Made by a program: the position numbers and the translations under genes. Below are positions 6,241-10,840 of a stretch of DNA of 10,840 nt, in pieces (position 1 is the stretch's first letter; every line of letters begins with the position of its first letter). The notes under the pieces were generated by a model. It was not told the origin of the DNA. It did no database searches and saw only the letters and a list, made by a program, of their open reading frames with translations. The stretch comes from JABCPE02 sp963519075 (lineage in GTDB: Bacteria > Bacteroidota > Bacteroidia > Flavobacteriales > Weeksellaceae), in NCBI GenBank assembly GCA_963519075.1, contig CAUQMH010000052.1:1-10840 (forward strand), read 5' to 3'.

Positions 6241-7557
6241 ATGAAATATGGAATTGAGGCGGCAAGTTTCTATGTGCCGTCGCTCTATTTGAATATCAAT
6301 GAGTTAGCTGAAAATAGAGAAATAGATTCGGCTAAACTGGAAAAAGGTCTTGGGCTTCACAAGATGGCTCTTCCTGATGTGCACGAAGATACGGCAACTT
6401 TCGCAGCGGAGGCTCTTCTGAAGCTCATAAAAGACTATAATATCCAGCCCAAAGATATTGCAAGGATTTATTTGGGAACGGAAAGCGCTTTGGATGCTGC
6501 AAAGCCTACTGCTACCTATGCAATCCAAATGGTGGAGCAGGTGCTGGGCGAGAGATGTTTTGGGAATTGTGATGTGGTGGATATGACTTTTGCCTGTATT
6601 GGCGGAGTGGATGCATTGCAGACTTGTTTGGATTTTGTGAAAGTGAATCCCGATAAAAAAGCAGTCGTAATCGCCTCCGACTATGCAAAATATGAACTGA
6701 AATCAACTGGCGAATATACGCAGGGTGCTGGCGCAGTGGCTTTATTGATTTCAGCGAAACCAAATTTGCTGGAAATAGAAGGGAAATGGGGAGTAGCTAC
6801 AGAGAGTGTTTTTGATTTCTTTAAACCAAGAAGAGAAATTGCTAAATCTGACCTCAAAAACGCACCAGAAACAGCACCAGATAAAATGGAGATTTTCTCT
6901 GATGAACCAGTTTTTGACGGGCAGTATTCTAATCAATGCTACCAAAATAGAATTAGGGAAGCCTATGAACATTACAAGGTTCAAAATTCTTTGGTGAAAC
7001 CTTATGAAAACTGGCATTATCTGATTTTTCACCTGCCGTATGCATTCCATGGGAAGAGGGTTTTCACAGAATTGTACAGCATAGAAAACAACCTGCCTTA
7101 TACGACTGACGAAGAGAAGAAAGCCCTTGCCAAGTCTGAAGAATATATGGATTTTATAAAACAAAAAATAGAGCCGTCACAGAGAGCAAGCTCCGAGATA
7201 GGAAACCTCTATACAGCCTCTGTTTTTATGGCGCTGCTGTCTGCATTGCAGGTGTCTTTTGATAGGGAAGAAGAACTTTCAGGGAAAGAATTAGGCTTTT
7301 TGGCTTATGGAAGCGGTTCTAAATCCAAGGTTTTTTCAGGGAAAATAAATGAAAACTGGAAATCCGTTGTGGAAAAATGGCAGCTTTTTGAAACCCTTGG
7401 GAATAGAAAAGTGGTGGATTTTTCAACTTATGAAAAACTCCATAGAAAACAGCTGAAAACCTCCGTAAATCCTAATTATAAAGGCTTTGGGTTAGTGGAG
7501 ATTGAGAGAGAAAATCCACTTTCTTATGGAGCGAGAAAGTACCAATTCAAGAGCTAA
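6241..7557 (+). CDS. mvaS: Hydroxymethylglutaryl-CoA synthase (mevalonate pathway)
   Basis: HMG-CoA synthase condenses acetyl-CoA with acetoacetyl-CoA, the first committed step of the mevalonate route to isoprenoids. The thiolase-like fold and catalytic triad positions are visible: E81 in G-T-E-S-A-L-D, the nucleophile C119 in M-T-F-A-C-I-G-G, and H264 in F-H-L-P-Y-A-F-H-G-K. G-N-L-Y-T-A-S (321-327) and the C-terminal Y-G-S-G-S (356-360) are family marks. At 438 residues it is longer than Firmicutes MvaS (about 380-390), with an insertion around residues 195-230. Flavobacteria use the mevalonate pathway, so primary metabolism is the likeliest role. HMGS-like enzymes for polyketide beta-branching share the fold, but no polyketide gene or acyl carrier protein is nearby. 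It sits between the phosphorylase gene and a small lipoprotein gene 6 bases downstream. Confidence 0.93.
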   Translation: MKYGIEAASFYVPSLYLNINELAENREIDSAKLEKGLGLHKMALPDVHEDTATFAAEALLKLIKDYNIQPKDIARIYLGTESALDAAKPTATYAIQMVEQVLGERCFGNCDVVDMTFACIGGVDALQTCLDFVKVNPDKKAVVIASDYAKYELKSTGEYTQGAGAVALLISAKPNLLEIEGKWGVATESVFDFFKPRREIAKSDLKNAPETAPDKMEIFSDEPVFDGQYSNQCYQNRIREAYEHYKVQNSLVKPYENWHYLIFHLPYAFHGKRVFTELYSIENNLPYTTDEEKKALAKSEEYMDFIKQKIEPSQRASSEIGNLYTASVFMALLSALQVSFDREEELSGKELGFLAYGSGSKSKVFSGKINENWKSVVEKWQLFETLGNRKVVDFSTYEKLHRKQLKTSVNPNYKGFGLVEIERENPLSYGARKYQFKS

Positions 7558-7563
7558 ATTTAG

Positions 7564-7974
7564 ATGAAATTATATATTGTTTTTCTGATAGGATTTTTCT
7601 TTTTTTCTTGTAAGAAGAAAGAAATAGAATTTTATCAATCTGAAACAATGAATTTGGTTTTAGTTAAAAATTTACCCAAAAACGATTCTTTGCTGAAAGA
7701 AGAACTAAAAAAATATCTAATAAGCCAAAAAACAGAGCATACAGAAATTTATGAATATTCATGGGATACAGAATATTTCTTGACCCATGAGGAAGATGAT
7801 GGAGGACCTACGAGCTCACATTTTTTAGATTTACACCAAGAAGAAAGGGGAATTGCATATTTTTATAAGGAAAAATGTAAGAATGATTCTCTTAAAACCA
7901 TAGGAGTGATAAGATATTATGATAAGTATGGGGATTTTTACCACCCAGATACTATTATAGGCAAGTGTAAATAA
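7564..7974 (+). CDS. Small lipoprotein of unknown function (136 aa)
   Basis: A very hydrophobic signal peptide (residues 3-15) ends at F-F-S-C with Cys16, followed by K-K-K-E. This marks a lipoprotein, although the -3 position is Phe rather than the usual Leu. The mature part is charged. It has a Glu/Asp patch (H-E-E-D-D-G-G, about residues 75-81) and two late Cys residues near the C-terminal half that could form a disulfide. I recognise no family and give no function. The start lies 6 bases after the mvaS stop, so it is probably translated from the mvaS transcript. No terminator is visible after it, and the next promoter (dnaX) lies directly downstream. Confidence 0.7.
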   Translation: MKLYIVFLIGFFFFSCKKKEIEFYQSETMNLVLVKNLPKNDSLLKEELKKYLISQKTEHTEIYEYSWDTEYFLTHEEDDGGPTSSHFLDLHQEERGIAYFYKEKCKNDSLKTIGVIRYYDKYGDFYHPDTIIGKCK

Positions 7975-7981
7975 AAAATAA

Positions 7982-8012
7982 TTGCCTCAAACAAAAAAAA
8001 TAATTACTTTTG
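7982..8012 (+). promoter_or_regulatory. dnaX promoter (TTG, 20 bp, TACTTTTG) placing the start at the ATG
   Basis: TTG at 7982-7984 and a perfect TAnnTTTG box (TACTTTTG) at 8005-8012 are separated by 20 bases. The box ends 4 bases before the ATG at 8017. A start point a few bases after the box would fall on or next to the initiation codon, giving a leaderless dnaX mRNA. Confidence 0.6.
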
Positions 8013-8016
8013 TCAA

Positions 8017-9099
8017 ATGGAAAATTTCATTGTATCAGCGAGAAAATATCGTCCGCAGGAGTTTGACTCCGTTGTGGGGCAGTCTCATATTACGGATACA
8101 TTGGAACATGCCATAGAGAATAATCAGCTTGCACAGGCTCTGCTTTTCTGTGGGCCTCGTGGGGTGGGAAAAACCACTTGCGCAAGGATTTTAGCGAGAA
8201 AAATCAATGAAAAATCAGGAGCAACTGATGAAGAAGGTTTCGCGTTTAATATTTACGAATTAGATGCCGCGTCTAATAACTCGGTGGATGATATTCGGCA
8301 TTTGATAGACCAAGTGCGTTTTGCACCGCAGGTAGGGCAATATAAGGTATACATCATAGATGAGGTGCATATGCTCTCTCAGGCGGCTTTCAATGCTTTT
8401 CTGAAAACACTGGAAGAACCACCAGCACACGCTATTTTTATTTTAGCGACTACGGAAAAACATAAGATTATCCCAACGATTCTTTCTCGTTGCCAAATCT
8501 ATGATTTCAAGAGAATTACGATAGAGGATATCCAAAATCATTTAAAGAAAATAGCCGAAAAAGAAGGGATAGCTTACGAAGATGACGCCCTGTTTCTTAT
8601 TGCCCAAAAGGCGGATGGCGCTTTGCGTGATGCATTGTCTATTTTTGACAGGTTGACTACTTTTTCGCAGAAGAATATTACTCTTGCAAACGCTGCCGAA
8701 ATTCTCAATATACTGGATTATGACCAATATCTGAAAGTGGCTGATTTAGCGAAAGAAAATGATATTCCTGCTATTTTAGCGAAATTCGATGAGATTGTTA
8801 AAAAAGGTTTTGACCCACATATCTTTATCGCTGGGCTTGGCAGTCATTTCAGAGATTTGATGCTGGCGCAGAATCCTTCCACTTTGGCTTTAATAGAAAT
8901 TGGCGAAAATACCAAAGCAAAATACGCTGAACAGAGCCAAAAATGGACAGCGCAGCAGCTCATCGATGCGATAGAAATCTGCAACCATGCGGATATCAAC
9001 TATAAAAACTCCAAAAATCCACGCCTTACGGTGGAGATTGCCCTTATGCAGCTTGCCAGCCTTACCTCTGTGGATATGGATAAAAAAAAAAGTTCTTAA
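8017..9099 (+). CDS. dnaX: Short DnaX (gamma-like), zero-frame product of 360 aa
   Basis: Read without a shift, dnaX ends at TAA 9097-9099, two codons (Ser-Ser) after the Lys run. The product keeps the complete AAA+ ATPase and the collar domain (about residues 225-350) that holds the clamp-loader oligomer, but lacks the polymerase- and helicase-contacting tail. This is the composition of gamma in other bacteria. In E. coli the shifted product is the short one. Here the zero frame gives the short form and the shifted frame the long one, as in Thermus thermophilus. The start ATG at 8017 is set by the promoter box immediately upstream and by the conserved N-terminus. Whether this form exists in cells depends on the A10 run being real. 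Confidence 0.6.
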   Translation: MENFIVSARKYRPQEFDSVVGQSHITDTLEHAIENNQLAQALLFCGPRGVGKTTCARILARKINEKSGATDEEGFAFNIYELDAASNNSVDDIRHLIDQVRFAPQVGQYKVYIIDEVHMLSQAAFNAFLKTLEEPPAHAIFILATTEKHKIIPTILSRCQIYDFKRITIEDIQNHLKKIAEKEGIAYEDDALFLIAQKADGALRDALSIFDRLTTFSQKNITLANAAEILNILDYDQYLKVADLAKENDIPAILAKFDEIVKKGFDPHIFIAGLGSHFRDLMLAQNPSTLALIEIGENTKAKYAEQSQKWTAQQLIDAIEICNHADINYKNSKNPRLTVEIALMQLASLTSVDMDKKKSS

Positions 9100-9704
9100 T
9101 ACTGGTTCCGCCGTTTCGTGATGTAGAAAAACTACGAGAACCTGTTCCTAAAAAATCCGAAACTCCCGCGCCGAAAACTCTTACAACAGAGGAAATCACA
9201 AAATTAGAAGTAAAAAAAGCTGCCCAGCCAATAGGCAGAAATATAAAGGAATCTTCAGAATTTTCCATTAAAAAACATATGGAAAAGAAGGAAAAGGAAG
9301 ATGAACAAAATCTTTTTTCTGAAACGGAAGAAAACCTTCCTGACCATCATTTCACGGATACTGACCTGCAAAATGAATGGCGCAATTTCCTAAAAGATCT
9401 CTCAGTGAGTGATGTAGTGGCGTATAATGCGATAAGCTCCTTCCAGCTTCGTAAAGCAGATGAAAACCAGATAGAAGTATTGTATTCTTCGGATAGTGCA
9501 AAGCACGAATTTGAGAGAGTTCGAGCAGATTTTTTCAATCACTTTAAACACAAAGTAAATAATTTCAAAATAGAAATCCTCTACAAAGCAGACACCAGTC
9601 TGAAAAGGGAAGTGGTTACGAAGCGGAAAATTTTTGATAAATTTGCTGAAATCAACCCAGTTTTGAGGGATTTGGAAGATTTGATGAAATTTGATTTTAC
9701 TTAA
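8017..9704 (+). CDS. dnaX: DNA polymerase III subunit tau (long DnaX), requires a -1 shift at A10
   Basis: The clamp-loader ATPase occupies the first 358 residues. It has the start F-I-V-S-A-R-K-Y-R-P-Q-x-F-D, Walker A G46-P-R-G-V-G-K-T-T54, Walker B I-I-D115-E-V-H118, and the S157-R-C159 arginine finger. The zinc module with four Cys that most DnaX proteins have between Walker A and L-D-A-A-S is absent. After the A10 run (9082-9091) the -1 frame continues without a stop to 9704. It gives K-F-L-I-L-V-P-P-F-R-D, a charged linker, and a C-terminal domain from about residue 450 (L-Q-N-E-W-x-x-F-L). The joined product is 562 residues, normal for DnaX of this phylum. Tau ties the clamp loader to the replicative polymerase. 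The shift may be programmed, transcriptional or a sequencing error. rsgA follows after 20 bases. Confidence 0.85.
9082..9142 (+). other. dnaX slippery A10 run with a downstream stem-loop
   Basis: Ten A precede G at 9092, read GAT AAA AAA AAA AGT in the zero frame. Tandem AAA codons allow a -1 re-pairing that continues as AAG TTC. Equally, RNA polymerase slippage adding one A (or dropping two) restores the long frame. Downstream, GGTTC (9104-9108) pairs with GAACC (9138-9142), and TCGT (9116-9119) can pair with ACGA (9134-9137), giving a bulged stem 11 bases after the slip site. GTAG/CTAC (9123-9126/9132-9135) is an alternative inner stem. No Shine-Dalgarno-like stimulator is evident upstream. 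Confidence 0.6.
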
Positions 9705-9724
9705 AAAAACTAAAAAATATTTTC

Positions 9725-10648
9725 TTGAAAAAAGGACTAATTATAAAATCAACAGGTAGCTGGTACCAAGTGCAGGAAATTGCAACAAACACCATCTACG
9801 AGGCGAGAATACGAGGGAAATTTAAACTCCTGAAAACAAGGCTTACCAATCCGCTGACGGTGGGAGATTTTGTGGAATTTGAGCTGGAAAGTTCTGATGT
9901 TGCGTGGATTACGAAGATAGAACCAAGGAAAAATTATCTCATCCGAAAATCGGTCAATCTTTCCAAGGAAGCCCACATTATCGCTTCTAATATAGACACG
10001 GCGTGTTTTATTTTTACATTGAAATTTCCTGAAACTTCGCTCGGCTTTTTGGATCGTTTTTTGGTGTGCTGTGAGGCTTATAGCATTCAGCCTTTGATTT
10101 TATTTAATAAAATAGATACGCTTAACGCTGAAGAATTGGAACTTTTGGAATATCTCCAACAGCTTTATCAGAATATAGGCTACGAAACCCTGAAAATTTC
10201 TTCTGTTTCAGGAGAAAATATAGAAACCTTGAAAAACCTTTTGAAAGATAAAGTTTCGGTGTTTTTTGGTCACTCGGGACGTGGAAAATCTACTTTGGTG
10301 AATACACTGGAGCCGACACTTGATTTGAAAACAGGCGAAATATCAGAGGCGCACCTCAAAGGAAAACATACGACTACTTTTGCGCAGATGCATTTTTGGA
10401 GTTTTGGCGGAAGTGTTATTGACACGCCAGGGGTGCGTGAGTTTGCGATGGTGGATATAGAAAAAGAGGAAATTCAGCATTTTTTTCCAGAGATATTTGA
10501 GGAAGGGAAGAACTGCAAGTTTCATAACTGCCTACATATCAATGAACCAAAATGCTCTGTTATAGCCCATTTAGAGGAAGGGAAAATTTTGGAATCGAGA
10601 TATTTGACTTATTTAAAACTAATGGAAGAAGCAGAAGAAAATAACTAA
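9725..10648 (+). CDS. rsgA: Ribosome small-subunit-dependent GTPase A (TTG start)
   Basis: RsgA is a circularly permuted GTPase that checks late 30S maturation and displaces assembly factors. The sequence shows an N-terminal OB domain (about 1-70). The G motifs follow in permuted order: G4 N128-K-I-D131, G1 G182-H-S-G-R-G-K-S-T190, G2 G-K-H-T-T-T (213-218) and G3 D233-T-P-G236. The zinc motif is C264-x4-C269-x-H271-x5-C277. The length (307) is typical. The start is TTG at 9725, since no ATG lies in frame before the upstream stop and K-G-L-I-I-K-S-T-G-S-W-Y is the expected N-terminus. It follows the tau frame by 20 bases without a clear promoter, so co-transcription with dnaX is likely. It adds to the translation genes in this window (rpsO, pnp, SUI1). 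Confidence 0.96.
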   Translation: MKKGLIIKSTGSWYQVQEIATNTIYEARIRGKFKLLKTRLTNPLTVGDFVEFELESSDVAWITKIEPRKNYLIRKSVNLSKEAHIIASNIDTACFIFTLKFPETSLGFLDRFLVCCEAYSIQPLILFNKIDTLNAEELELLEYLQQLYQNIGYETLKISSVSGENIETLKNLLKDKVSVFFGHSGRGKSTLVNTLEPTLDLKTGEISEAHLKGKHTTTFAQMHFWSFGGSVIDTPGVREFAMVDIEKEEIQHFFPEIFEEGKNCKFHNCLHINEPKCSVIAHLEEGKILESRYLTYLKLMEEAEENN

Positions 10649-10669
10649 TTATAAATAAAATTAAACAAA

Positions 10670-10840
10670 ATGAGATACACAGAAGAAGAATATAAAGCGA
10701 AATTTGAAGAGACTGATTCAGTAGGCTGGGATGCTATAGATGAGGCTTTATTGAAGGTTTATCCTGAGCAAGAGCCTCGCCATTATGGACCTGTTTTAAA
10801 ATTTATGCTCGGAGGGGAAGACCCACTTGATGGCATTAGT
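10670..10840 (+). CDS. SUFU-domain (suppressor of fused-like) protein, N-terminal part
   Basis: Only the first 57 codons are present and the frame is still open at the right edge. The fragment contains G-W-D-A-I-D-E-A-L-x-x-V-Y-P-E-Q-E-P-R-H-Y-G and then L-G-G-E-D-P-L-D-G-I-S. This matches the start of the SUFU domain, whose hallmark is the L-G-G-x-D-P-L-D-G-I-S-x-Y stretch. In bacteria SUFU-family proteins are frequent among immunity proteins of polymorphic toxin systems, but many also occur alone with no known partner. The start is set by the ATG at 10670, 21 bases after the rsgA stop. The AT-rich spacer holds no terminator and no TAnnTTTG box, so read-through from rsgA is likely. Confidence 0.8.
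   Translation, partial: MRYTEEEYKAKFEETDSVGWDAIDEALLKVYPEQEPRHYGPVLKFMLGGEDPLDGIS

Noticed and set aside
6751..7164. 137-codon open frame on the minus strand inside mvaS
   Set aside because: It is opposite well-conserved HMG-CoA synthase sequence and rich in Phe, Ile and Arg as expected of an antisense shadow.
6241..7557. HMGS-like enzyme of polyketide beta-branching
   Set aside because: No acyl carrier protein, ketosynthase or enoyl-CoA hydratase gene is adjacent, and flavobacteria need an MvaS for mevalonate synthesis.
9279..9704. A separate 141-codon gene starting at ATG 9279
   Set aside because: The frame is open back to the A10 run at 9082 and its sequence reads as the C-terminal domain of DnaX, with no promoter before 9279. 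It is better treated as the tau-specific part of dnaX.

Overview
The window reads as an ordinary chromosomal segment of a flavobacterium, most likely from the Weeksellaceae side (Chryseobacterium, Riemerella, Bergeyella or Elizabethkingia-like). The reasons are low GC, several upstream boxes matching the Bacteroidetes -7 element TAnnTTTG, almost no Shine-Dalgarno sequences, small lipoproteins with Cys lipoboxes, a mevalonate-pathway gene, and a DnaX clamp loader that lacks the usual Cys4 zinc module. No insertion sequence, prophage, tRNA, rRNA or CRISPR array was seen. The genus is inference.

Layout. 1-382 is the 3' end of a UbiA-family prenyltransferase. It overlaps tail to tail by a few bases with a minus-strand lipoprotein gene (379-945). 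At 1063-2179 a DUF4878-like lipoprotein and a membrane-anchored YiiX-like permuted papain-fold hydrolase form a likely operon behind a good promoter. Then come rpsO (S15) with its own promoter and terminator, and pnp (PNPase) with a structured leader and a strong terminator. After these sit a SUI1/YciH factor gene that looks leaderless, and a nucleoside phosphorylase followed by mvaS (HMG-CoA synthase) and a small lipoprotein gene. dnaX, in two reading frames joined at a run of ten A, follows and leads into rsgA. The window ends in the first 57 codons of a SUFU-domain protein.

How the genes relate. Several act in translation and RNA metabolism: rpsO, pnp, the SUI1 factor and rsgA (30S maturation). 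The rpsO-pnp adjacency is widely conserved in bacteria. mvaS and the UbiA enzyme both belong to isoprenoid metabolism but lie in different transcription units. dnaX supplies the replication clamp loader.

The most notable observation is dnaX. The zero frame stops after 360 codons, two codons past an A10 run, while the -1 frame is open from that run to 9704 and encodes a typical tau-like extension. This fits a short/long DnaX pair made by ribosomal frameshifting or transcriptional slippage. A homopolymer sequencing error remains a real alternative. Second is the pnp leader, which has two hairpins, a duplicated CCGAAAG that could pair alternatively with one downstream strand, and a 12-codon upstream ORF. 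I found no clearly new multi-gene system.
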